The position numbers and the translations under genes were made by a program. Source: Faecalibacterium prausnitzii (GTDB taxonomy: Bacteria > Bacillota > Clostridia > Oscillospirales > Ruminococcaceae). Taken from it: a stretch of 64,000 nucleotides of DNA. Where the stretch lies: positions 412,008 to 476,007 of the forward strand of contig NZ_PRLD01000001.1 in the NCBI RefSeq assembly GCF_003287405.1. Reading direction: 5' to 3'. A model generated the notes under the pieces. It did no database searches. It was given only the letters and a program-made list of their open reading frames with translations, and was not told the origin of the DNA. Below are positions 36,905-45,665 of the stretch, piece by piece. Each line of letters begins with the position of its first letter. The stretch's first letter is position 1.

Positions 36905-39877
36905 ATGTCCCTCAACACCACCGAAAAGCAGTTTGAATCGGACATTGCGGCGGCGATGCTCTCCCCTGCCGGGGGCTACACCCGCAACGGGGATTGCTAC
37001 GACCCCAAGCTGGGGCTGTTTGTGGATACCCTGATTCGCTTTGTGCAAAAGACCCAGCCCAACGAGTGGGCATTTTTTGAAAAGCAGAACCCGGTAAACC
37101 CTGTGCGGAAGTTCTGCACGGCCTTTAACAATGCCTGCGATGCGGACGGGCTGCTTTCGGTGCTGCGGTATGGGTTCAAGCACCGGGGACGGCGGTTCCG
37201 GGTGTGCTATTTTCAGCCGGAGTCCGCGCTGAACCAGAAGGACGCCCAGCGCTACGCTCAAAACGAGATCACCTGCAACCGGCAGTGGTTCTACTCCGAC
37301 ACCACCCACAACTCGGTGGACATGGTGCTGGCGGTAAACGGCATCCCGGTGTTCGCCTTTGAGCTGAAGAACCAGTTCACCGGGCAGACCGTGGAGAACG
37401 CCAAACAGCAGTGGATGCACGACCGAGACCCCCGGGAGGTGTGTTTCCAGTTCAACAAGCGCATTCTGGGCTACTTTTGCGTAGACCTGACCGAGGTGTG
37501 GATGGCCACCCGGCTGGCAGGCAAGGACACCCGCTTTCTGCCCTTCAATCAGGGCTCTAACGGTGCCGGGCGGGACGGCGGTGCAGGCAACCCGCCCAAC
37601 CCCAACGGCTACCTTACCGCCTACCTCTGGGAAGAAGTGTTCCAGAAGGACAGCATGATGGACATCCTGCAAAAGTTCATGAGCCTGCAGGACGGCAAGA
37701 CCCTGATTTTTCCCCGGTACCATCAGCTGGACGTGGTGCGCAAGCTGGTGGCAGATGTGCGGCAGAAGGGTGCCGGGCAGCACTATCTCATCCAGCACAG
37801 CGCCGGGTCGGGCAAGTCCAACTCCATTGCTTGGACGGCGTACCGGCTGGCTTCCCTGTTCAACACCGAGAACAAGCCGGTGTTTGCCAGCGTCATCGTG
37901 GTGACTGACCGCACCGTGCTGGACGCACAGCTGCAGGAGACCATCTCCGGCTTCGACCATACGCTGGGTGCGGTGGAGGCCATCGGCGAGGATAAAAACT
38001 CCGGCGACCTGCGGGATGCCATCAACAACGGCGCACGCATCATCATCACCACACTGCAAAAGTTCCCGGTCATCTACACTGAGGTGAACAAGACCGCCGG
38101 GAAGAACTATGCCGTTATCATCGACGAAGCGCACTCCTCCCAGACCGGCACCTCTGCTTTGAAGCTGAAAGCCGCCCTTGCCGACACCGAGGATGCGCTG
38201 CGGGAATATGCCGAGCTAGAAGGCAAAGCGGAGGACGAGATCGACCCGGAGGATGCACTGGTGAAGGAGCTGACCTCCCACGGACGGCACAAGAACCTGT
38301 CCTTCTTTGCCTTTACCGCCACCCCAAAAGCCGCCACGCTGGAGCTGTTCGGCACCGAGTACCCGGACGGCAGCCACCACCCCTTCCACATTTACAGTAT
38401 GCGGCAGGCTATTGAGGAAGGGTTCATTCTGGATGTGCTACAAAACTACATGACCTATTCCACCTGCTTCAAGATCGCCAAGACCATCCCGGACAACCCC
38501 GACCTGCCTGCCAGCCGGGCGGCAAAGCTCATCCGCAAGTATGAAGAGTTGCACCCCTACAACATCAGCCAGAAGGCAAAGATCATTGTAGAGACCTTCC
38601 GGGAGACCACTAGCCACAAGATCGGCGGGCGGGGCAAGATGATGGTAGTCACCTCCTCCCGGCTGGCGGCGGTACGGTACTTTCACGAGGTCAAGCGCTA
38701 CATTGCGGAGCAGGGCTATGATGATGTGCAGATCTTAGCGGCGTTTTCCGGTGCCGTACCGGACGGCGGCGTGGAATACACGGAGCAGTCCCTGAACGTC
38801 CGCGCCGACGGTAGCCACATTGCAGAGAGCCAGACCAAAAAGGAGTTCCACAACAGCTTCAATGTGCTCATCGTGGCAGAAAAATACCAGACAGGTTTTG
38901 ACGAACCGCTGCTCCACACCATGATCGTGGACAAAAAACTGAAGGGCGTCAAGGCGGTGCAGACCCTCTCCCGATTAAACCGTACCTGTCCCGGTAAAAC
39001 CGACACCTTTGTGCTGGATTTTGTAAACAAGGCAGAGGACATCCGGGAGGCCTTCCAGCCGTTTTATCAGGAGACCTTTCTGGAGCAGGAGGTCAACACC
39101 GACCTCATTTACAAGACCCAGAAGGAGCTACGGAGCTTTGCCGTCTATTCCGATGCAGACGTGGAAGCCTTTGCCAAGGAGTATTTCCGCAGCACCAAGC
39201 AGGATAAAAACGCCGTAGGCCGCATGAGCAGCGTCTTGAAGCCGGTGGCAGACCGCTACAACCAGAAAACGCAGGCCGAGCGGTACCAGTTCCGCCGCCT
39301 GCTGCGCAGCCTTGTCAAGTGGTACGGCTACGTTTCGCAGGTGGCACGGATGTTCGATGAAGAGTTGCACAAGGAGAACGTATTCTGCGCTTACCTGCTC
39401 AAGCTGCTGCCGCCGGACGAGGTCTCTCCGTTGGACTTGGAGGGCAAATTGCAGCTGGAGTATTACAAGCTGCAAAAGACCTTTGCCGGTGCCATCGAGT
39501 TGGAACACGCCAAGGGTGTCTATGAGCCAGTCACCCAGAAAGGCGCTCTCGGCCACGACCCCAAGGAGCCGCTGGACGAGATCATTTTGAAGATCAACGA
39601 GAAGTTCAAGGGCGAGTTCACCAATGCCGACCGGGTGCTGCTTACTGCTCTGCATGACCGTCTGCTGGCCGACCCGAAGCTGGCAAAGCTGGCGCGCAGC
39701 TCCGACCCGCAGATCTTCACCGAGAGCATCTTCCCCAAGGCTTTTGATACTGCCGCACAGGACAGCTATCTCGAAGCGCAGGACACCTTCTCTTCTCTGT
39801 TTGAGGACACCAGCAAGTACAAGGCTATTATGTCAGCTCTGGCAGAGTGGCTGTATGGAGAATTTCGCAAAAAGTAA
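36905..39877 (+). CDS. hsdR: Type I restriction endonuclease and translocase subunit
   Basis: A 990-residue HsdR. The N-terminal nuclease has [10 protein letters not shown] (PD-(D/E)xK type, E and K catalytic, near residue 148). The motor part has the Walker [14 protein letters not shown] near residue 300, DEAHSSQTG (motif II) near 405, [13 protein letters not shown] (motif III) and [12 protein letters not shown] (motif VI). It translocates and cuts DNA when the complex meets unmodified targets. AGGAGG lies seven bases before the ATG. It is the last gene of the hsdM-S-X-R operon. Confidence 0.94.
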   Translation: MSLNTTEKQFESDIAAAMLSPAGGYTRNGDCYDPKLGLFVDTLIRFVQKTQPNEWAFFEKQNPVNPVRKFCTAFNNACDADGLLSVLRYGFKHRGRRFRVCYFQPESALNQKDAQRYAQNEITCNRQWFYSDTTHNSVDMVLAVNGIPVFAFELKNQFTGQTVENAKQQWMHDRDPREVCFQFNKRILGYFCVDLTEVWMATRLAGKDTRFLPFNQGSNGAGRDGGAGNPPNPNGYLTAYLWEEVFQKDSMMDILQKFMSLQDGKTLIFPRYHQLDVVRKLVADVRQKGAGQHYLIQHSAGSGKSNSIAWTAYRLASLFNTENKPVFASVIVVTDRTVLDAQLQETISGFDHTLGAVEAIGEDKNSGDLRDAINNGARIIITTLQKFPVIYTEVNKTAGKNYAVIIDEAHSSQTGTSALKLKAALADTEDALREYAELEGKAEDEIDPEDALVKELTSHGRHKNLSFFAFTATPKAATLELFGTEYPDGSHHPFHIYSMRQAIEEGFILDVLQNYMTYSTCFKIAKTIPDNPDLPASRAAKLIRKYEELHPYNISQKAKIIVETFRETTSHKIGGRGKMMVVTSSRLAAVRYFHEVKRYIAEQGYDDVQILAAFSGAVPDGGVEYTEQSLNVRADGSHIAESQTKKEFHNSFNVLIVAEKYQTGFDEPLLHTMIVDKKLKGVKAVQTLSRLNRTCPGKTDTFVLDFVNKAEDIREAFQPFYQETFLEQEVNTDLIYKTQKELRSFAVYSDADVEAFAKEYFRSTKQDKNAVGRMSSVLKPVADRYNQKTQAERYQFRRLLRSLVKWYGYVSQVARMFDEELHKENVFCAYLLKLLPPDEVSPLDLEGKLQLEYYKLQKTFAGAIELEHAKGVYEPVTQKGALGHDPKEPLDEIILKINEKFKGEFTNADRVLLTALHDRLLADPKLAKLARSSDPQIFTESIFPKAFDTAAQDSYLEAQDTFSSLFEDTSKYKAIMSALAEWLYGEFRKK

Positions 39878-40963
39878 AACCGTTTTCCTTTTTGTTTGCT
39901 TAAAACAGCCTGCATCCACGGGATGCAGTTCGAGGGTTTGGGTGTTCCCAACAAGTATTTTGCAGAGCAAAATTCGCGTTTGCGGAGCGTAGCGCAGCAA
40001 TGAAAGCCCCAGTGGGGCTTTTAAGCGACAGAACGGTCTGCGACAGCAGATGGAGGGGCCTCGCCCCGACAAGTTCGCAGATGTATATACGTCTGCATTG
40101 CTTGCAGGCGCTATGAAACCTCTCAATGCGACTTCCAAATTTGAAAATCATTTTGCAAATCAGACCGTCAGCTTTCAAGTTCACCTTGAAGCGGGCGGTT
40201 ATTTTTCTGCACAAAAATTTTCGAGTTTGCAACCGCAGCAAGCAGGGCGAGTTGGTGCCAACTCACAAGTTTTGAATCAGATTTTTCAAATCCGACTTCA
40301 AAAACACTTGTTGGGCTTCGCCAAAACCCGATATTCAGCACATAAACTGTGCCGACTGCGTATCTTAACAGACGCTGAATAAGCAAATTTCTTGTAGAAA
40401 AAATCGTTTCCGAAAAATTGTCGTTGATTCATTCAATATTGCGCAAAACCGGAACTATTACTTCCGGTTTTGAAGGCAAAAAGCGGAAGTATCACTTCCT
40501 AAAAAATCGAGCAATTTTATGGTATGCTCTATCCAGAGCCGTTCACAAGAACCGAACCTCCCAAGTCCGGTTTTCTCCCTCAAAACCGGACCTGATACGT
40601 CCTAAAAACACTTATTTAATTGTGATAGGCTTTCTACAAGCCTTCATCGAACCTTGAGAACCGAATGACCGTCTGCATGGGATACCCGGCCATGACCCCG
40701 CAAGGGAGAGCCGGAAAACGCCGCTGGAAGGGGGTAGGAAGTCCGTGCAGAGAGAACGGCACCCACAAGATACTGCTCATGCCCGCATCTATGACCGCCT
40801 ATTGGAAATGTGCGTTCCTGTTTCCTGCATCGGCGTGAGTTTCCACAAAGAAACAGCGCAGGAAAAGCTGGAGCGACTGAAACTTTTGAGCGGATGAATC
40901 AAGGGATGTTTCTAAAATTCGCAGGACAGTCAAAGTTCTGCTACAAGGAAATGGAGATGCCCA
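39878..40963. other. Degenerate mobile-element region downstream of hsdR
   Basis: About 1.1 kb without a sure gene. It holds TTGGG-tgtt-CCCAACAAG at 39938-39955, like the ICE motif at 12713-12732; a GCCCCAGTGGGGCTTTT terminator near 40005; three hairpins built on CCGGTTTT/AAAACCGG (40445-40591); and a possible 50-residue reading frame at 40745-40897 (starting GTG, containing ARIYDRLLEMCVPVSCIGVSF). It looks like a decayed tail of an element related to the ICE. Confidence 0.6.
40745..40897 (+). CDS. Possible small protein fragment, unknown
   Basis: A GTG-initiated frame of 50 residues (VQRERHPQDTAHARIYDRL then LEMCVPVSCIGVSFHKETAQ and KLERLKLLSG) with protein-like composition but no good ribosome binding site. 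It may be the end of a larger broken gene. Upstream the frame is closed by a TGA near 40657. Confidence 0.3.
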   Translation: MQRERHPQDTAHARIYDRLLEMCVPVSCIGVSFHKETAQEKLERLKLLSG

Positions 40964-41143
40964 TTGAATAATTGCCACCGTACAGAAAACAATCCCACCT
41001 CTTCGGAATGCTCTACGCCCACACTCGATGAATGGAGCGCATTCGCAGCTTTTCTAGCCGATGTGATCGAGAAGTACGCATCGGCCTTGGAAATAGACAA
41101 CGCCGTATCCTCAACAACCAACCAAAATCGATACTACCTTTGA
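40964..41143 (+). CDS. Paralogue of small ORF ahead of serine recombinase
   Basis: A TTG start with GGAG seven bases upstream opens 59 residues. The core LDEWSAFAAFLADVIEKYASALEIDN aligns with the 54-residue product of 29986-30150. Homology stops at EIDN; the following codons overlap the start of the rhuM sequence in another frame, so the original C-terminus is lost. This marks the junction of a decayed element tail. Confidence 0.55.
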   Translation: MNNCHRTENNPTSSECSTPTLDEWSAFAAFLADVIEKYASALEIDNAVSSTTNQNRYYL

Positions 41144-42260
41144 TGGTGACACTGTCTAGCTTTCCATTGACCAGATGGCCGATTTGTTCCAACGTGACCG
41201 CAGCGTTATCGGAAAACACATTCGAAACATTTTCAAAGAAGATGAACTCCAAAAGGAATCAGTGTGGGCAAAATTTGCCTACACTGCCGCTGATGGAAAA
41301 ACATACGACGTGGATTACTATAATCTTGATGTTATCATTTCCGTTGGTTACCGCGTCAAATCCAAACGAGGCACACAATTCCGTATCTGGGCAACTGGCA
41401 TTTTGAAAGAATATATGCGCAAGGGATTTGCGCTGGATGATGAACGCCTGAAAAATTTGGGCGGCGGTGGATATTTCAAAGAGCTGTTGGAACGCATCCG
41501 CGACATCCGTGCTTCTGAAAAGGTGTTCTACCGTCAAATTCTGGAAATCTATGCAACCAGCATTGACTACGACCCAAAAGCAGAAGTCTCCGTCCAATTC
41601 TTCAAAAAAGTTCAGAATAAAATTCATTATGCCATCCACGGTCAGACTGCCGCCGAGGTCATTTACAACCGTGCAGATGCCGAAAAGGGATTTATGGGTC
41701 TGACCACTTTTGTAGGAAATCAACCCACCTTACGAGAAGCTACTATTGCCAAAAATTATCTGAACGAGAAAGAGCTTCGTGCTATGGGGCAGTTGGTTTC
41801 CGGTTATCTGGATTTCGCAGAACGTCAGGCAGAACGCGAACAGCCCATGGCCATGCAGGATTGGGCAAACCACCTTGACCGCATTTTAACCATGAGCGGT
41901 GAGCGCCTTCTTGTTGGAAATGGCAGTGTGACCCACAAGCAGGTAGTGGACAAGGCACGAGAAGGCCACTGGAACGGCGGCTTTGCGCCTTATGGCTATC
42001 GTTTGGTTGACTGTGTGCTGCAAATCAATGAGGATGAAGCCCCTGCCATACGCACGATTTTTGAGCAATATGTAAATACGGACACAGGTGCAAATGGTCT
42101 TTCCAAATATCTGGAGACCCACGGTTTTCAGAAACTCGCCCGTCAGAACGGTACCTCTCCCCTTTTCAGCGCAACATTGATTCGGGCCATTCTGAAAAAT
42201 CCCGTCTACTGCGGAAAGATTGCCTTTGGTCGCCGCAAACTTGAAAAGATTCAGGTTTGA
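41126..42260 (+). pseudogene. rhuM fragment fused in frame to serine recombinase fragment
   Basis: A RhuM-like protein reads TKIDTTFDGDTV, then TAG (41157-41159) where relatives have Trp, then LSIDQMADLFQRDRSVIGKHIRNIFKEDEL and onward. An ATG at 41175 allows a 361-residue product. At about 41,950 the rhuM frame (GSVTHKQVVDKA) passes directly into recombinase sequence (REGHWNGGFAPYGYRLV) that aligns with residues 155-250 of the ICE recombinase. The frame stops at 42260, after GRRKLEKI. The catalytic resolvase domain and the zinc ribbon are missing. It is a chimeric remnant; whether the RhuM half is still made is open. Confidence 0.8.
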
Positions 42261-42400
42261 CACACTTGCCCAATAGTGGATCGTTCCGCAACGGGTACGA
42301 TACGTTTTTTCTTCCATCGGGTTTTTCTCCACAAATTCCAAGTTGTTTTGTTCAGTATACCATGCTTTTTTCCTACAGAATAGATACCGAAAAACAAAAA

Positions 42401-42436
42401 TGTCCCCGGATGGCTTGTTACAACTCTCCGGGGACA
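42401..42436 (-). terminator. Hairpin with minus-strand T run
   Basis: TGTCCCCGGA and TCCGGGGACA form a perfect 10-bp stem; on the minus strand it is followed by TTTTTGTTTTT. It lies downstream of the galactoside operon as a second terminator, beyond 42610-42656. The rest of 42,261-42,685 shows no gene. Confidence 0.7.
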
Positions 42437-42609
42437 GATCCTATACACCGGTATCTTTCATCTTGTTCCCAGCATTTCCATCCATTATAATAGAGCCGGT
42501 GTCATTTTGAAGCACGGGAAAAGCAGTAGGACGTATAAAACCTCGGCGGCGCTGCACAGACCCAAGCTACATTTGAAAAGCTGAGAAATCATACTGGCAG
42601 AACAGCAAA

Positions 42610-42656
42610 ACACCCGCCCATGTATCGTGTGCAAAGCACAGTATATGGGCGGGTGT
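42610..42656 (-). terminator. Terminator of the galactoside operon
   Basis: ACACCCGCCCAT and ATGGGCGGGTGT form a strong 12-bp stem 30 bp after the stop of the GH36 gene, followed on the minus strand by TTTGCTGTT. Confidence 0.8.
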
Positions 42657-42685
42657 TGTTGTTTGATTGTGGTTTGTTTGCACTG

Positions 42686-44287
42686 TCAAAACGGGTCGAA
42701 ACAAAGTTTTTGCGGTGTTCCACCCAGCAGATACCGGATATAGAGACGGCCGTTTTCCATTTCCACCTGCACTTGCGTGGCACGCTCAAAGAGGGTGCGC
42801 AGGCGGCGGTACTCTGCCCGCTGCGCTTGTGTGTAGCGGGACGGCATATCCGAGGTAAGGAACACATCGCCCAGCAGGGCATTGACCGTGGCAAGGGTGT
42901 GCTTTTGTTCTGCCGTCAGCTTGCAGTTTTCCTTCCGGAGAAAGAACACATCCGGGTCGCTGCCGTAGGCGCGGCCATTGAGCTGCCGCCGGAATACAGT
43001 GTTGTTGATGGCCTGTTTTGTGGATACCCGCTCCCGGTGGAACAGGCGCATATACCACACATCGTCCCAGTCCAGCCCTACGTCACAGCTGACACGGCAG
43101 TAATCCACCAGCCCGAAGGCAGGCATCACCGGTACGCCGCAGCCGAGAATCTGCTTTTGCCCGCACCATGTGCGCAAAAGCTCCATAGCACGGTACATCC
43201 GGGCTGCCCGGCTCTCACGGGCGTTGCCAAAGGGGGCAGCGCCGTACAGAAAATCCAGCTTGACAAGGTCGAAGCCCCAATCGTTCAGCACCCGGTCAAA
43301 CACCCGGCGCAGATAGTCCAGCACGGCCGGGTTGTCGATATCCAGCGCATAGAAACTGCTCCAGTTGCTGCCGCAGCACCATGGCGCACCGTTCACCTTC
43401 AGCAGCCAGTCCGGGTGCTGCCGGAAAAGGGCAGAGTCCTTTTCGCACACAAAGGGTGCAAGCCATAGCCCGGCCTGAAAGCCACTGGCGTGGATCTCCT
43501 CCACCATGCCTTTCAGCCCGTGGTGGAATTTCTGCGTATCCGTTTCCAGCCAATCCCCCACCTTCGGCTCCCAGCCATCATCGATCTGGAACAGGTCTCC
43601 CGGGCAAAGCAGGCTGCGGCAGCCGGTCATGTCCTCCCGGATGGTGTCCTCGGTGATGTTTTGATAGCGGTTGTACCAACTGGAATAGCCTGCCAGCTTT
43701 TTCTCCGTCCGAGGACGGATGCCCATCGCCTGAAACCAGCCGTCGAACACCTCGACCTCGCTGCCCTCGGCAAAAAACAGGTCGAAGAGTGGGAAACTGC
43801 CGCCGGGATGCTCCACCCCGGCGCAGTCCCGCTCCAGCGTCAGCAGGGCTTTGCCGCTGTCGTAGCGGAGGATGGTGTAGCCCGGGGTCTCGTCCAGCGA
43901 TGCCACCAGCCGGAACTGCTTGCCCTTGCGGAAATAGCAGTAGGAAAAGCCGTGGCTCTGCCCCTTTTGATGCCCATAGGGCACAAAATGATAATCGCCG
44001 TAACGGTCAAAGGCATATTTCTTCAGTAGAAATCCCGGAATGTGGTCGGTGCCGCGCAGCTTGCCGTTCCGGTCAAGCTCCGGGCTGTAGGTCCATGTCT
44101 GGTAGCCGTTCATGAACAGACGCTCGTCTGCTTCCATCGTCCACGGCAGCTCGGCACACACCGTTTTCAGCGTCCCGGCGGGCAGGTCAGCGGAAAGATG
44201 CAGCACACCGCCATTCTCCGTGACCGCGCAGCTGCCCTTTCGTGTGCCGCCGGAGGTTTCCGCGTACCAGTGCAGCGTTTCAGTCAT
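42686..44287 (-). CDS. Alpha-galactosidase-like glycoside hydrolase, family GH36/GH27 clan
   Basis: A 533-residue enzyme of the melibiase clan. It has QIDDGWEPKVGDW, LVKLDFLYGAAPF with the likely nucleophile Asp, and RVSCDVGLDWDD with the likely acid/base Asp, in the order expected for GH36. It probably cleaves terminal alpha-galactosides such as melibiose or raffinose inside the cell, as no signal peptide is present. The start ATG at 44287 overlaps the stop of the MelB-like transporter gene by eight bases, so the two are coupled. Confidence 0.85.
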   Translation of the reverse strand: MTETLHWYAETSGGTRKGSCAVTENGGVLHLSADLPAGTLKTVCAELPWTMEADERLFMNGYQTWTYSPELDRNGKLRGTDHIPGFLLKKYAFDRYGDYHFVPYGHQKGQSHGFSYCYFRKGKQFRLVASLDETPGYTILRYDSGKALLTLERDCAGVEHPGGSFPLFDLFFAEGSEVEVFDGWFQAMGIRPRTEKKLAGYSSWYNRYQNITEDTIREDMTGCRSLLCPGDLFQIDDGWEPKVGDWLETDTQKFHHGLKGMVEEIHASGFQAGLWLAPFVCEKDSALFRQHPDWLLKVNGAPWCCGSNWSSFYALDIDNPAVLDYLRRVFDRVLNDWGFDLVKLDFLYGAAPFGNARESRAARMYRAMELLRTWCGQKQILGCGVPVMPAFGLVDYCRVSCDVGLDWDDVWYMRLFHRERVSTKQAINNTVFRRQLNGRAYGSDPDVFFLRKENCKLTAEQKHTLATVNALLGDVFLTSDMPSRYTQAQRAEYRRLRTLFERATQVQVEMENGRLYIRYLLGGTPQKLCFDPF

Positions 44288-45665
44288 GGTGCGTTTCCTC
44301 CCCATGGAGCTGTGCGCTGATCTCGGCAGCGCGGGCATCGGTCAGAACGAACTTGTTGCGGAACAGCACCAGCACACCTGCCAGCACCAGCATGGGCAGA
44401 ACCGTCATCATCAGGAGCAGACCCAGCAGCGTTCCGGCGCTTTGCACCGCTACGGGGCCAGTCTCTTCCGTGTTGCCCACAAGACCGATCAGGTCCAGCC
44501 CGATACCGGTCAGGAATACCGCCACGCCGGAGGCTGCCTTGACCACAAAGGTCTGCATGGAAAAGATAACGCTCTCCTCCCGGCGTCCGGTCTTGAGCTG
44601 GCCGTAATCCACACTGTTGGAAAGGAACAGGGTGGTCAGCACGGTCAGCATCCCGTTGCAGGCGAACACCACCACGCCCGGAATGCACAGCAAGGCAAGG
44701 CTGTGGGAAAGGCCAGTCAGGCAGAACGCCAGCAGCGTGCCGTAGCCGCACAGCGCCAGCACAAGGCTCAGATGGAATACCTGCGTACTGCTGAACTTTT
44801 TGCGCAGCAAGGGGTAAAGCACCATCATGCCAAGGATCTGCGCCGCACCGCCCACGGTGGAAAACAGAGTGTAGGTGGCTTTCCAGCCTGCACCGCCAAG
44901 GTCGTATTTGAAGAAATAGATGATGAAGTTGGAGGTAAGGTACAGCGCCGAGTTGATCAGCACGATGCTGCCCACCACTACCATAGCCTGATCGTTGCGG
45001 AACAGGGCGGAGAACATTTCCTTCACGGTGGATGTTTTCATCTCGCTGGGGGTGGTTTCTTTCATGGAAATGCAGCACACCAGCTCTGTCACTGCAAAAA
45101 TTACCGCTACGATCAATGCCACCCAGCGGAAGCCAGCGCGCTCGCTGTCGCCGCCAAGGATGCCCACCAGCAGCATGGTGAACATGGCGATGAGGGCAGA
45201 GCCAACGCCTGCACAGGTGCGCCCTACCATGGAAAGATTCTCCCGGTCTTTTGGGGTACGAGTCACGGCGGGGATCATGGACCAGTATGGGATATCCATC
45301 ATGGTATAGGTGACGCCCCACAGGATGTACACCACGCTGAAGTAGACCATCAACGCCGCTTCGTCCAGCACCGGGGCGGCAAACAGGGCGTAGAGCACCA
45401 GCGCATTGAGCAACGTGCCGGAAAAGATCCACGGACGGAAGCGCCCCCAGCGGGTGCGGGTCTTTGCCACCAGAACGCCCATAAAGGGGTCGTTGAAGGC
45501 ATCAAAGAACCGGGCTGCCATGAGCACCAGCCCCACAAAGCTTGCCGAAAGCCCCAGCACATCCTGATAATAATACATGACGTAAGAAGCCGACAGGGCA
45601 TATACCATATCCTTGCCCACGGCACCAATACCGAATGCGGTTTTCTGTTTCAGGGTCAGTTCCAT
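44280..45665 (-). CDS. GPH-family sugar:cation symporter (MelB-like)
   Basis: A 461-residue, 12-helix transporter. MELTLKQKTAFGIGAVGKDMVYALSASYVMYYYQDVLG and ARFFDAFNDPFMGVLVAKTRTRWGRFRPWI are the signature of the glycoside-pentoside-hexuronide:cation symporter family, with Asp residues of the cation site in FDAFNDP. It likely imports a galactoside with Na+ or H+. The ATG at 45665 overlaps the end of the GH2 gene by ten bases, and its end overlaps the GH36 start. Confidence 0.88.
   Translation of the reverse strand: MELTLKQKTAFGIGAVGKDMVYALSASYVMYYYQDVLGLSASFVGLVLMAARFFDAFNDPFMGVLVAKTRTRWGRFRPWIFSGTLLNALVLYALFAAPVLDEAALMVYFSVVYILWGVTYTMMDIPYWSMIPAVTRTPKDRENLSMVGRTCAGVGSALIAMFTMLLVGILGGDSERAGFRWVALIVAVIFAVTELVCCISMKETTPSEMKTSTVKEMFSALFRNDQAMVVVGSIVLINSALYLTSNFIIYFFKYDLGGAGWKATYTLFSTVGGAAQILGMMVLYPLLRKKFSSTQVFHLSLVLALCGYGTLLAFCLTGLSHSLALLCIPGVVVFACNGMLTVLTTLFLSNSVDYGQLKTGRREESVIFSMQTFVVKAASGVAVFLTGIGLDLIGLVGNTEETGPVAVQSAGTLLGLLLMMTVLPMLVLAGVLVLFRNKFVLTDARAAEISAQLHGEETHHD

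Noticed and set aside
36899..38134. A 411-residue minus-strand frame opposite hsdR
   Set aside because: It lies fully inside hsdR, has no ribosome binding site and no recognisable protein features.
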